A stretch of 64,000 nt of DNA. Source: JAQIBY01 sp963676165. GTDB taxonomy: Bacteria; Bacteroidota; Bacteroidia; Bacteroidales; ML635J-15. Both the position numbers and the translations under genes were made by a program. Under the pieces are notes generated by a model. It did not search any database and had not been told where the DNA came from. It saw only the letters and a list, made by a program, of their open reading frames with translations. Position 1 is the first letter of the stretch; the number at the start of each line of letters is the position of its first letter. The DNA lies in NCBI GenBank assembly GCA_963676165.1, contig OY781043.1, positions 1,674,001-1,738,000 of the forward strand, written 5' to 3'. Shown in pieces: positions 53,997-61,688 of this stretch.

Positions 53997-54166
53997 TTCT
54001 TTTGATTATAATGTTTAAATATAATATTTTACAAACTTAGGTTTTGTATATTCCATAGGGGTTTCAGTGGTTTTCGGGCGTTTGAGCTTTTATCAAATTA
54101 AAGTGTAACGGTCGACAGTGACGCTCTCCGAAAATCCCCTACGTAACATACAATTTACCGTTATGC

Positions 54167-54500
54167 ACAATTCCCCACATAAGAACCTCCCAAATAGATT
54201 TAAACTTAAGTTATCTATTCCTCCAGCTCAGATTAAATCCTTTTGCTAACGAAGGAGGGTGTTTGAAAGAAAAGTTCTGCTATTTTTATGCCGACTCTAT
54301 GTATGACCGATTTTTAAAATGGTGCTTAAAAAGCCCGTGCGTAATTCTGGTTGAAATGTAAAAAGCCTCTGAAAGTTCACTTCAGAGGCCTGTTGATAAA
54401 TCCAGTGGTGGCTCGCATTAAGCGAAGACCCCGTTCAGAATATTTCTCGATTCAAAGATACATTTCCTTAGAGTCATTTTACGAATTAAAATGAAAAAAT
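54167..54500 (+). other. Leader of the 459-residue transposase gene
   Basis: 334 bases without a gene. It holds a TCCTT/AAGGA hairpin near 54235 and a perfect hairpin GCCTCTGAA-N7-TTCAGAGGC at 54365-54389. In IS110-superfamily elements the guide RNA can lie here; no target match was found. Confidence 0.4.
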
Positions 54501-55880
54501 ATGGCAAGGAAAAAGAAAATTGAAATGGAGATTGTAAATCACAATGCAGCAGGTATTGATGTGGGTAGCAGATCTCATTTTGTTGCAGTAGGGCAATCAT
54601 TAGAAGATGTAAAAGAATTTGGTGTTTATGCTGAAGATCTGGTGAAACTTTGCAAATGGTTGCTTTCATATGATATTACCACAGTAGCAATGGAATCAAC
54701 AGGTGATTATTGGCAAAATTTATATGTGGAATTGCAAAAACATGGCATTGAGGTTATTTTGTGCAATGGAAAGTTTACAAAAAATGCAAAAGGGAAAAAG
54801 ACAGATGTAAAAGATAGTCGTTGGATTCAACAACTTCATTCTTTGGGATTGCTCTCGGGTAGCTTTCTTCCCGATGAGACCACAGAAACATTACGGACCT
54901 ATTGCCGTCAAAGGGCTAATTGGATTGATTTAGCATCAAGCGCCTCCCATAAAATGGCAAAATACCTTAAGTTTTTGAACTTTCGTTTAGATGTTGTGGT
55001 AAATGATATTTGCGGGCTTACAGGAATCAAAATCATTGCTGATATCTGTAATGGGAATCTTGATCCATATTCATTAGCAGAACACCGACACTATAATTGT
55101 AGAAAGCCCAAAGAAGAAATAGCCAAAGCTTTGCATGGAAATAATAGAGAAGACTATTTATTTGGATTAAAGCAGGAATTTGACAGCTACAAATTTTTTC
55201 AAAAGAAAATCAAAGCATGCGATAAAGAGATTGAGCGATTAATTAAAAAAGAAATACGAAAGAATCCGGAAAAACAAAAGCTTAAAACAACAGATAAGCC
55301 ATATAAGCGGATTAATAAAAATGCGATTGACATTAAAAACTTCAATCAAATTGCTTTTCAATATTTTGGAGGCGTTGATTTAATGGCAATAGAAGGAGTA
55401 AGTCATGCAACCGTAATGGCAATAATGAGTGAGGTTGGAATTGATGGATTTAAAAAGTTTAAAACAGCAAAGGAGTTTTGTTCATGGTTACGGCTTGCCC
55501 CGAACAATAAAATATCAGGAGGAAAAGTATTGAGTAATCGAATCCCCAAGGGGAGTAGCAGATTAAAAATAGCACTCCGGCATTCAGCAAATGCAATCGG
55601 GAATTTAAAAGACACTCATATGTCTGATTTCTTTAATCGAATTGCTTATAGGAAAGGACGACAAGCAGCAGTAAGTGCGACTGCTCGAAAGCTTGCCACT
55701 ATAATTTGGACAATGGTCGTAAAGCAAGTGCCATATAATCCCCCAACAGAATATTTATTCCTTGATCAAAAAAGAAAAATGGGAATCGCTAAAAGAATTA
55801 AAAAACAAATGGCTAAATTTGACATAAAACCGGAAGAAATTGGAGTTGGTAACTCGTTGAGTCCCAATTGTAATTTTTAA
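54501..55880 (+). CDS. IS110-superfamily (IS1111-like) transposase
   Basis: 459 residues. DEDD domain with D in GIDVGSRSHF, E in VAMESTGDYW and D in GKKTDVKDSRWI; C-terminal domain with MAIEGVSHATVMAIMSEVG, FCSWLRLAPNNKISGGKV and KGSSRLKIALRHSANA. It is longer than and only distantly related to the 322-residue IS110 enzyme nearby. The element itself lacks visible inverted ends; it probably spans from shortly after attC-like site 4 to about 55920. The gene is intact. It has landed in the cassette that carries the restriction-modification system. Confidence 0.88.
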   Translation: MARKKKIEMEIVNHNAAGIDVGSRSHFVAVGQSLEDVKEFGVYAEDLVKLCKWLLSYDITTVAMESTGDYWQNLYVELQKHGIEVILCNGKFTKNAKGKKTDVKDSRWIQQLHSLGLLSGSFLPDETTETLRTYCRQRANWIDLASSASHKMAKYLKFLNFRLDVVVNDICGLTGIKIIADICNGNLDPYSLAEHRHYNCRKPKEEIAKALHGNNREDYLFGLKQEFDSYKFFQKKIKACDKEIERLIKKEIRKNPEKQKLKTTDKPYKRINKNAIDIKNFNQIAFQYFGGVDLMAIEGVSHATVMAIMSEVGIDGFKKFKTAKEFCSWLRLAPNNKISGGKVLSNRIPKGSSRLKIALRHSANAIGNLKDTHMSDFFNRIAYRKGRQAAVSATARKLATIIWTMVVKQVPYNPPTEYLFLDQKRKMGIAKRIKKQMAKFDIKPEEIGVGNSLSPNCNF

Positions 55881-55964
55881 CGTTAGTCAGAAGTTTAACG
55901 GAGACAGCAAGATATAACAATTTACTACTAAAAAATAAAAAGAATCCAACGCACATTTTACACA

Positions 55965-56004
55965 TTTGTTTTTCTACACATAAATCCAAATCACAAAAAA
56001 CAAA
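55965..56004. repeat. Covarying hairpin, copy 3 (before the R-M genes)
   Basis: TTTGTTTTT pairs perfectly with AAAAACAAA around a loop of about 22 bases; the flanks ACACA and AGAG are as in copies 1 and 2. It is the most divergent copy, but the stem is still fully paired. It lies 76 bases before the controller gene. Confidence 0.55.
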
Positions 56005-56029
56005 AGAGTAAAATTCTTCCATCGCTCTA

Positions 56030-56043
56030 TTGACACGTATCAA
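56030..56043. promoter_or_regulatory. Controller operator 1 candidate
   Basis: TTGACACGTATCAA, an imperfect palindrome that covers the -33 box. It shares TTGA...TCAA with the perfect palindrome at 56068-56079. Confidence 0.45.
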
Positions 56044-56060
56044 AAATTTAATTAATTTTG
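56030..56060 (+). promoter_or_regulatory. Promoter of the restriction-modification operon
   Basis: TTG at 56030-56032 (as ATTG), a 20-base spacer, and TAATTTTG at 56053-56060. The start codon of the controller gene is 20 bases further on. Confidence 0.6.
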
Positions 56061-56067
56061 TCACGAA

Positions 56068-56079
56068 TTGACAAGTCAA
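56068..56079. promoter_or_regulatory. Controller operator 2 candidate
   Basis: TTGAC-AA-GTCAA, a perfect palindrome ending at the base before the controller ATG, placed to block transcription or early elongation. Confidence 0.5.
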
Positions 56080-56397
56080 ATGAAAACTACATTTGGAGAA
56101 TATATAAGAAAACTTAGATGTGAAAATGGAATGACATTGACACAATTAGCAGCTAAATTAGATTTAGATTCTGCAAATCTGAGTAAGATTGAAAATGGGA
56201 AACGTGATTTTGATGAAAAAAGACTTTCAAAATTAGCTGAAACGTTTGATTTAAAATTTGATGAGTTACGTAATGAGTACATTAGCGACCAAATTGGCAA
56301 GCAAATTTATGAACTAAATTGCACAAAACAATTACTAAAAGTCGCAGAAGAGAAAGCTGAGTATCGTAGAAATTTAAGTAAAGAAAAAGCATTATGA
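56080..56397 (+). CDS. XRE-type controller of the restriction-modification operon
   Basis: 105 residues from ATG 56080 (MKTTFGEYIRKLRCENG); a TTG start 4 codons earlier would lie inside operator 2. A helix-turn-helix (MTLTQLAAKLDLDSANLSKIENGKRDF, in parts) occupies residues about 18-60, followed by a charged coiled-coil tail. It overlaps the methyltransferase gene by 4 bases (ATGA). Controller (C) proteins of R-M systems bind their own promoter and delay restriction after entry into a new host; the palindromes upstream fit that scheme. Confidence 0.85.
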   Translation: MKTTFGEYIRKLRCENGMTLTQLAAKLDLDSANLSKIENGKRDFDEKRLSKLAETFDLKFDELRNEYISDQIGKQIYELNCTKQLLKVAEEKAEYRRNLSKEKAL

Positions 56398-57443
56398 ATA
56401 TAGTTTCATTTTTTGCAGGAGCAGGAGGTTTGGATTTAGGATTCCAAAAAGCAGGGTTCAATATTATTTGGGCTAATGAATATGATAAAGAAATTTGGGA
56501 AACATATCAAAAAAACCATCCCAAAACAATACTTGACAAAAGAAGTATTGTTAATGTTCCTGCCGATGAAGTTCCTGAATGTGATGGCATTATTGGAGGT
56601 CCACCTTGTCAAAGTTGGAGTGAAGCAGGTGCAGCAAGAGGCATAAAAGATAAACGAGGACAATTATTCTATGAATTTATTCGAATTCTTGAAGCAAAAC
56701 AGCCCAAATTCTTTTTAGCAGAAAATGTAAGCGGAATGCTTATTTCAAAACATAGTGAAGCATTAGAAGGCATTAAAGAACTTTTTAGAAATGCAGGCGT
56801 TGGATACGAATTATCTTTTCAAATGCTAAATGCATCTGATTATAATGTTCCGCAAGACAGAAAACGAGTTTTTTTTATTGGGATTAGAAAAGATTTAGGT
56901 TTTAATTTCCAATTTCCAAACATAACATACAACAAACTATCTTTAAAAGATGCGATTTTTGATTTAAAAGATACCGCAATTCCTGCGATGGAATACAACA
57001 ATACAAACGGAGATAAATGCTCTATTCCCAATCACGAATATATGATTGGCGGATTTTCTACCATATTTATGTCCCGAAATAGAGTTAGAAGTTGGGATGA
57101 ACCATCATTTACAATTCAAGCAGGAGGTCGCCACGCTCCTATTCATCCGCAAGCTCCTAAAATGAAATTTATAGAACAAAACAAACGAGTTTTTGTCCCA
57201 GGAAAAGAAGATTTATATAGAAGACTAAGTGTTCGAGAATGTGCAAGAATTCAAACCTTTCCTGATAATTTTATTTTTTACTATAAAAAAATTGCTGCTG
57301 GTTATAAAATGATAGGGAACGCTGTTCCTGTAAATTTAGCTGAATTTTTAGCAAAAAATATAAAAGCACAATTAGTTGCAAACCAAACTAAGAAAAAAGA
57401 TTTTGAATTTTTCAATGAACCTAAACCAACAATAGCTGTATGA
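56394..57443 (+). CDS. DNA cytosine-5 methyltransferase, probable GGCC specificity
   Basis: 349 residues. Motif I FFAGAGGLDLGFQKAG, motif IV GGPPCQSWSEAG with the catalytic cysteine, motif VI AENVSGM, motif VIII QDRKRVFFIGIR, and motifs IX-X near the end (RRLSVRECARIQTFPD; YKMIGNAVPVNLAEFLA). All are complete and in order, so it should be active. The paired endonuclease resembles NgoPII, which cuts GGCC, so methylation of GGCC is predicted by inference. It overlaps its neighbours by 4 bases on both sides, forming one tight operon. Confidence 0.93.
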   Translation: MNIVSFFAGAGGLDLGFQKAGFNIIWANEYDKEIWETYQKNHPKTILDKRSIVNVPADEVPECDGIIGGPPCQSWSEAGAARGIKDKRGQLFYEFIRILEAKQPKFFLAENVSGMLISKHSEALEGIKELFRNAGVGYELSFQMLNASDYNVPQDRKRVFFIGIRKDLGFNFQFPNITYNKLSLKDAIFDLKDTAIPAMEYNNTNGDKCSIPNHEYMIGGFSTIFMSRNRVRSWDEPSFTIQAGGRHAPIHPQAPKMKFIEQNKRVFVPGKEDLYRRLSVRECARIQTFPDNFIFYYKKIAAGYKMIGNAVPVNLAEFLAKNIKAQLVANQTKKKDFEFFNEPKPTIAV

Positions 57444-58282
57444 AAAATATTTTAGACGCAATTTTTAATATCGTAACTCAAAAAGATTTTGAAATCCGTG
57501 CAATGTATGCAGGAAGAAACAGAGCCAACGGAATGGGCGATGCTCTTGAAAATTACATCAAAGATGCTTTTGCAGGAACATTGGGAGTAACAGATGAAGT
57601 ACAAAGAATGAGGACTTTCAATAAAGAATTTTCTTGGTTAGGTGTACAAAACAATCCACCTGATATTATGATAAAAGGTGGAGATGCCATTGAAGTTAAG
57701 AAAACTCAAAGTGCAACTTCTAGTTTAGCTCTAAATAGCAGTTACCCAAAATCAGATTTAAGGCATACAAGTCCTATGATTACAACAGAATGTAGAGATT
57801 GTGAAGATTGGACTATTAAAGACTTAATCTATTGCGTTGGTCATACCACTGACACCAGTTTGAAATCACTTTGGATGGTTTATGGCAACTCTTATGCCGC
57901 AAAACACGAAACATACGAAAGAATAAGAACTACAATCTCTGATGGTATTAAAACAATTCCTAATGTTGCCTTTTCAGAAACCAAAGAATTAGGTAGAGTA
58001 AATCAAGTAGACCCATTAGGAATAACAAATTTGAGAATCAGAGGTATGTGGCAGATTGAAAACCCAAGAAAAGTATTTGATTATCTGCACAAACCAACAG
58101 GAAAAGACTTTGAACTAGTTTGCATAATACCAATTGAAAAATATAATTCATTTTCTTCTGAAAGTATCAGCAAGATTGAAAAAATAAGAGAATTTGGATT
58201 TAGCATTGAGGATAAAGAAATCAAAGACCCGAACAACCCAGCGAGATTAAAAAGGTGCAAATTGATTAGATATTGCATATAG
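57440..58282 (+). CDS. NgoPII-family type II restriction endonuclease
   Basis: 280 residues. The N-terminal half carries GRNRANGMGDALENYIKDAF and NNPPDIMIKGGDAIEVKK, a PD-(D/E)XK nuclease site (D in PPDIM, E-x-K in IEVKK), then LNSSYPKSDLRHTSPMIT, TECRDCEDW, ETKELGRVNQVDPLGITNLRIRGMWQIENP; these match my memory of NgoPII, an enzyme that cuts GGCC. Full length and intact. The gene overlaps the methyltransferase by 4 bases and is followed by hairpin copy 4 and attC-like site 5. Specificity is inferred from the family. Confidence 0.9.
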   Translation: MKNILDAIFNIVTQKDFEIRAMYAGRNRANGMGDALENYIKDAFAGTLGVTDEVQRMRTFNKEFSWLGVQNNPPDIMIKGGDAIEVKKTQSATSSLALNSSYPKSDLRHTSPMITTECRDCEDWTIKDLIYCVGHTTDTSLKSLWMVYGNSYAAKHETYERIRTTISDGIKTIPNVAFSETKELGRVNQVDPLGITNLRIRGMWQIENPRKVFDYLHKPTGKDFELVCIIPIEKYNSFSSESISKIEKIREFGFSIEDKEIKDPNNPARLKRCKLIRYCI

Positions 58283-58303
58283 CCAACGCAAACATCCACA
58301 CAC

Positions 58304-58348
58304 ATTGCCAAGTCGCACAAGCCGACACACAAACCAAAACTTGGCAAT
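58304..58348. repeat. Covarying hairpin, copy 4 (after the R-M genes)
   Basis: ATTGCCAAG pairs perfectly with CTTGGCAAT around a loop starting TCGCACAAGCC, as in copy 1. The flanks ACAC and AAG are conserved. The stem differs from copies 1-3 at several positions, always with a matching change on the other side. Confidence 0.68.
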
Positions 58349-58427
58349 AAGTGTTCCTGTTCCATCGCTCAGAAAAAAACATAGTAAATTGAAAGATAAA
58401 AACTGATAAAAAAACATAAAAACCAGT

Positions 58428-58560
58428 GCCTAACATTCTGTCATATGTCATAGCGGTTTCAATGCCTATTTGAAGCTTTATCACTCGCCCGAGCATTCGT
58501 TTCGGCTTGAAAAGATAACCTCACGTACTCCGCTACGCCACATACAGTTTACCGTTAGGC
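58428..58560 (+). repeat. attC-like site 5
   Basis: 133 bases from GCCTAAC (58428-58434) to GTTAGGC (58554-58560), exactly complementary cores matching the RYYYAAC/GTTRRRY consensus. Inner arms TGTCATATGTCATAGCGG and CCGCTACGCCACATACAG are complementary with mismatches. The clearest site of the array. Confidence 0.82.
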
Positions 58561-58631
58561 TTCATACTAAACAGCGACACAACTTCGCAATAAATATCAA
58601 AGAAAAAAATAGAGTTACATATACTTTTGCA

Positions 58632-59522
58632 ATGCACGAAAAAGTTAAAAATGATTATTATGAACGGATTGAAAAAGCAGTAGATTTCATTGAGGAAAAC
58701 TTAATGGAAAAACTAACAGTTGAAATGATTGCTGAAAAAGCATATTTTTCAAAATACCATTTCATCAGAGTTTTTACAGCAATGACAGGAGAAACAGTTG
58801 GAAATTATTTACGCAAAAGGCGAATATCAAGGTCGTCGAAACAATTAATAAATTCTAATTTACCTATTTTAGACATTGCCTTAGATTATCAATTTGAATC
58901 ACAAGAAGCCTACACTCGTTCATTCAAAAAGATTTACAATACAAGCCCGGGAAAGTATCGTAAACAGAATAATAATCAAATAGCTTATGGTCGTGCAAGA
59001 TTAACAATTGAAAGGTTAAATCATTTAAAAAGTAATGTGACTATGAAGCCAAAAATTATTGAATTAGAAAAGAAAAAATTAATCGGAATAAGTGTAAAAA
59101 CATCGTTAGCCCAAAACAATATTCCTCAATTATGGAATACTTTTATGCCAAGAATTGACGAAATTGCGAATAAAATAGATTCGGGATGTTATGAAATTCA
59201 TTCATTCGATTCGGAATTTAAAATGGAAAACTTTACCGAAGATATGGAGTTTGAGAAATGGGCAGCAGTCGAAGTTGATAATTTCAACAATATTCCTGAT
59301 GGTTTAAAAGCGTTAACAATCGAAGGTGGGAAATATGCTATATTTGAACATAAAGGAACAATGAGTAATATTCAATTTTCGTTTGATTATGCTTATGGTA
59401 CTTGGTTGCCAAACTCAGAGTATAAGCTTGACCAAAGAGCAGATTTTGAAGTCTATGGGAAACAATATTATGGACCTGAAAATCCCGAGTCAATTACAGA
59501 ATTATGGATTCCGATTAAATAA
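58632..59522 (+). CDS. AraC-family regulator with GyrI-like effector domain
   Basis: About 296 residues from ATG 58632 (MHEKVKNDYYERIEKAVDFIEENL); the upstream part of the open frame lies within attC-like site 5 and is not coding. The AraC double helix-turn-helix (LTVEMIAEKAYFSKYHFIRVF and LDIALDYQFESQEAYTRSFKK in parts) is N-terminal, residues about 15-115, and a GyrI-like small-molecule-binding domain follows (KKKLIGISVKTSL ... YGPENPESITELWIPI). This order is that of Rob/BmrR-like multidrug-responsive regulators. The -7-like TACTTTTG at 58622-58629 nearly touches the ATG. It is paired with the acetyltransferase 6 bases downstream. Confidence 0.88.
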   Translation: MHEKVKNDYYERIEKAVDFIEENLMEKLTVEMIAEKAYFSKYHFIRVFTAMTGETVGNYLRKRRISRSSKQLINSNLPILDIALDYQFESQEAYTRSFKKIYNTSPGKYRKQNNNQIAYGRARLTIERLNHLKSNVTMKPKIIELEKKKLIGISVKTSLAQNNIPQLWNTFMPRIDEIANKIDSGCYEIHSFDSEFKMENFTEDMEFEKWAAVEVDNFNNIPDGLKALTIEGGKYAIFEHKGTMSNIQFSFDYAYGTWLPNSEYKLDQRADFEVYGKQYYGPENPESITELWIPIK

Positions 59523-59528
59523 GCTATT

Positions 59529-60275
59529 ATGGAAACAATTATACAACTAAATACAGAAAACATTGAGAAAGAGCATATTTGCTGTGCGATTTCTGACAAA
59601 AAATGCAAAGAAAGCTACGAACTAAAAAAACAATGGCTTGCTAATGAGTTTCAACACGGCTACAAATTCTATCGATTAGATGCAAGAGCGAAAGTATTCA
59701 TTGAATACTGCGATGCTGAAAAAGCGTGGGTACCGATTGATGCTCCAAACTATTTATTTATTGGCTGTATGTGGGTAGCTGGAAAATATAAGGGTAATGG
59801 ATATGCAAAAGCTTTACTGAAAAAAGCAGAAGATGAAGCCAAAGAACAAGGTAAAGATGGACTTGTAACAATTGTCGGAACAAAGAAATTCCATTTTATG
59901 AATGATACTAAATGGTTATTAAGACAAGGTTTTGAAGATGTTGAAAGATTACCTTATGGTTTTAGCTTGTTAGTAAAAAGTTTCAATAAAAATGCAAAAC
60001 AACCGACTTTTAAAAAATCAGTTGCGAGTGGAGAATGCGAAAACAAAGATGGCTTGACTGTTTATTTTACGAATCGTTGTCCTTTTTCAGAGTATCACGT
60101 TACCAATTCATTGGTTGAAGTCGTTAAATTTGAGACAATGGAAGAAGCTCAAAAATCGCCAACACCTGCAACGATTTTTAGCTTATTCTATAACGGAAAA
60201 TTCATTACAACAGACGTTAGTGTGTGTATGGATAGTAGATTTGATAAAATTATTGAGAAAGAAATGAAGAAATAA
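59529..60275 (+). CDS. GNAT acetyltransferase with C-terminal YoaP-like domain
   Basis: 248 residues. Residues about 40-155 form a GNAT fold (FIGCMWVAGKYKGNGYAKALLKKAEDEA is the acetyl-CoA site), and the C-terminal part (DGLTVYFTNRCPFSEYHV ... TPATIFSLFYNGKFITTDVSV) is the YoaP-type extension found after some GNAT domains. It probably acetylates a small molecule or peptide; the paired drug-responsive regulator suggests a resistance role, but this is inference. It shares a cassette with the AraC-type gene. Confidence 0.85.
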   Translation: METIIQLNTENIEKEHICCAISDKKCKESYELKKQWLANEFQHGYKFYRLDARAKVFIEYCDAEKAWVPIDAPNYLFIGCMWVAGKYKGNGYAKALLKKAEDEAKEQGKDGLVTIVGTKKFHFMNDTKWLLRQGFEDVERLPYGFSLLVKSFNKNAKQPTFKKSVASGECENKDGLTVYFTNRCPFSEYHVTNSLVEVVKFETMEEAQKSPTPATIFSLFYNGKFITTDVSVCMDSRFDKIIEKEMKK

Positions 60276-60382
60276 AGTACGAAAGCCTAACAAAGAACTA
60301 AGGTAAAAACCAAGTAAAAACGAATAAAAATTTTTCTTTTTAAAATGCCGTAATTAAGTAAGGGCAATTTCAAAAAGAAAAA

Positions 60383-61351
60383 TTACGAAGGAATCAAATG
60401 CGATTTAAAATTTGGATCATATGGCTTTCCAGAATTTGCAATTGCAAAAGCTTGTTTTAAGAGTTTGTTTGTTACAGCAATCAGGGCAAGTTTTTTTGAT
60501 TTTCCCTTATCAACAATTCGGTTATAAATAGCCTTGCAATGAGGATTGTTTTTGCATGCTGTAAAGCTACACATGAAGAGGTAATTTCTCATCCGCGCAT
60601 TCCCTCTTTTGGAGATTCTGGAGCGACCTTTTACACTAGATCCCGACGAGTATTCGACAGGAGAGAGTCCGAAAAATGCGGATAATTGTTTTGCATTATC
60701 AAACGTTTCAAATGCATTTGTACAAACAATAAGAAAAAGAGCTGTCTTTTTTCCAATGCCAGGTATTGATGTGATATTAGTAAGCATTTCCTGCTTGTTT
60801 TCTTTGATTCTGTTTTCTATTTCAGACTCTAACAGGCTAATTTCATTTTTTAATAATCTTAACTGTCGTTTTAAGGAGGTCACAACCTTTCCTTTGACAC
60901 CTTTGTCTAACAAGCCTTGCAATTTATTTTTAAGAGCGGTGTTTTGTTTTAGATAAAGATTTATAGCAGAATGTAAATCTTTGCATTCTTCTATGTAATC
61001 TGGTTTAGGAGCCCATTTGCTTAATTTCTGTTCTTGTGCATATTTAACAATCATCTTTGCATCACTTCTATCTGTTTTATTATGTTGCAATTTCATTTGA
61101 ATAAACCGCTTAATTACTAGCGGATTAATTACAGAAACATTCACATGGTTTTCATAAAGAAAGATTGCAAGTTGTTGGTAGTAGCTGGCTGTATATTCCA
61201 TAACGCACCAACTGTCTGGTGCTAAAAATAGGACAAACTCAGCAAAGCCATTCTCGTTGTTTGAAAATTGCTTATGTCCCAATTTTTCATTCCAGACATC
61301 AAAAACATTTTTAGAGATGTCAATCCCAATAAATTTTGTATTTTTATTCAT
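60383..61351 (-). CDS. IS110-family transposase, copy 2
   Basis: 322 residues from ATG 61351, identical to copy 1 at the protein level (see 52865-53833 for motifs). Identity over the full length implies recent movement or gene conversion. The leader holds the same candidate bridge RNA at 61440-61514. Confidence 0.92.
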   Translation of the reverse strand: MNKNTKFIGIDISKNVFDVWNEKLGHKQFSNNENGFAEFVLFLAPDSWCVMEYTASYYQQLAIFLYENHVNVSVINPLVIKRFIQMKLQHNKTDRSDAKMIVKYAQEQKLSKWAPKPDYIEECKDLHSAINLYLKQNTALKNKLQGLLDKGVKGKVVTSLKRQLRLLKNEISLLESEIENRIKENKQEMLTNITSIPGIGKKTALFLIVCTNAFETFDNAKQLSAFFGLSPVEYSSGSSVKGRSRISKRGNARMRNYLFMCSFTACKNNPHCKAIYNRIVDKGKSKKLALIAVTNKLLKQAFAIANSGKPYDPNFKSHLIPS

Positions 61352-61439
61352 AATTATGATTTTAAAAAGAACGATGCTACTTGAATATAACAACCTAAAA
61401 ACAGGCTTTATGCCTAGAGAACTAATCGTATTTAAGTAG

Positions 61440-61514
61440 CGAAAGAGTGGGGATCTTCAATGTTGACGTGTTTTTATGACACATTTTGTATAATGACCTT
61501 AATCCACTCTTTCG
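61440..61514 (-). ncRNA. Candidate bridge RNA structure of IS110 copy 2
   Basis: Same stem (CGAAAGAGTGG with CCACTCTTTCG) and enclosed sequence as at 53922-53996, including TTTTGTATA, which also occurs directly right of this insertion. Confidence 0.45.
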
Positions 61515-61688
61515 TTCTTTTGATTATAATATTTTACAAACTTAGGTTTTGTATATTTCAGGGCGGGCGAAAGTGCGTATTTCAGCGTTCGCAGCCCGCC
61601 CCGGCGGTGTCTCAGTCTGACAGGAAAGTACCACGCAACCGCCCCGAAAATATACAATTTACCGTTGGCAACCATTAAAACAAACGAT

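Larger units (their letters stand above)
52774..54040 (-). mobile_element. IS110-family element, copy 1, inserted in attC-like site 4
   Basis: About 1267 bases, from AAAGAACTAAGG to ACAAACTTAG. It is nearly identical to the element at 60292-61545; copy 1 has 13 extra bases near its right end (TTTAAATATAAT region, about 54015). It lies immediately after an AAC in both cases. No flanking duplication is seen, as usual for the family. Edges are uncertain by a few bases. Confidence 0.85.
52767..54166 (+). repeat. attC-like site 4, split by an IS110-family element
   Basis: The 5' core CGCTAAC is at 52767-52773 and the remainder, from GTTTTGTATATT to the 3' core GTTATGC (54160-54166), is at 54041-54166. 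Without the insertion the site is 133 bases. The arms around ATAGGGG and CCCCTA are complementary, as are TTTTGTAT and ATACAATT in part. Confidence 0.72.
60292..61545 (-). mobile_element. IS110-family element, copy 2, inserted in attC-like site 6
   Basis: About 1254 bases, nearly identical to copy 1 and in the same orientation relative to the array. It begins directly after the AAC of the 5' core and ends before GTTTTGTATATT, as in copy 1. Confidence 0.86.
60285..61670 (+). repeat. attC-like site 6, split by an IS110-family element
   Basis: The 5' core GCCTAAC is at 60285-60291; the rest, from GTTTTGTATATT to GTTGGCA (61664-61670), is at 61546-61670. Without the insertion the site is 132 bases. 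Arms CAGGGCGGGCG and CGCCCCG are complementary. Confidence 0.75.

Noticed and set aside
58470..58631. N-terminal extension of the AraC-type protein
   Set aside because: These 54 codons lie largely within attC-like site 5 and show no protein-like pattern; the domain starts at 58632.
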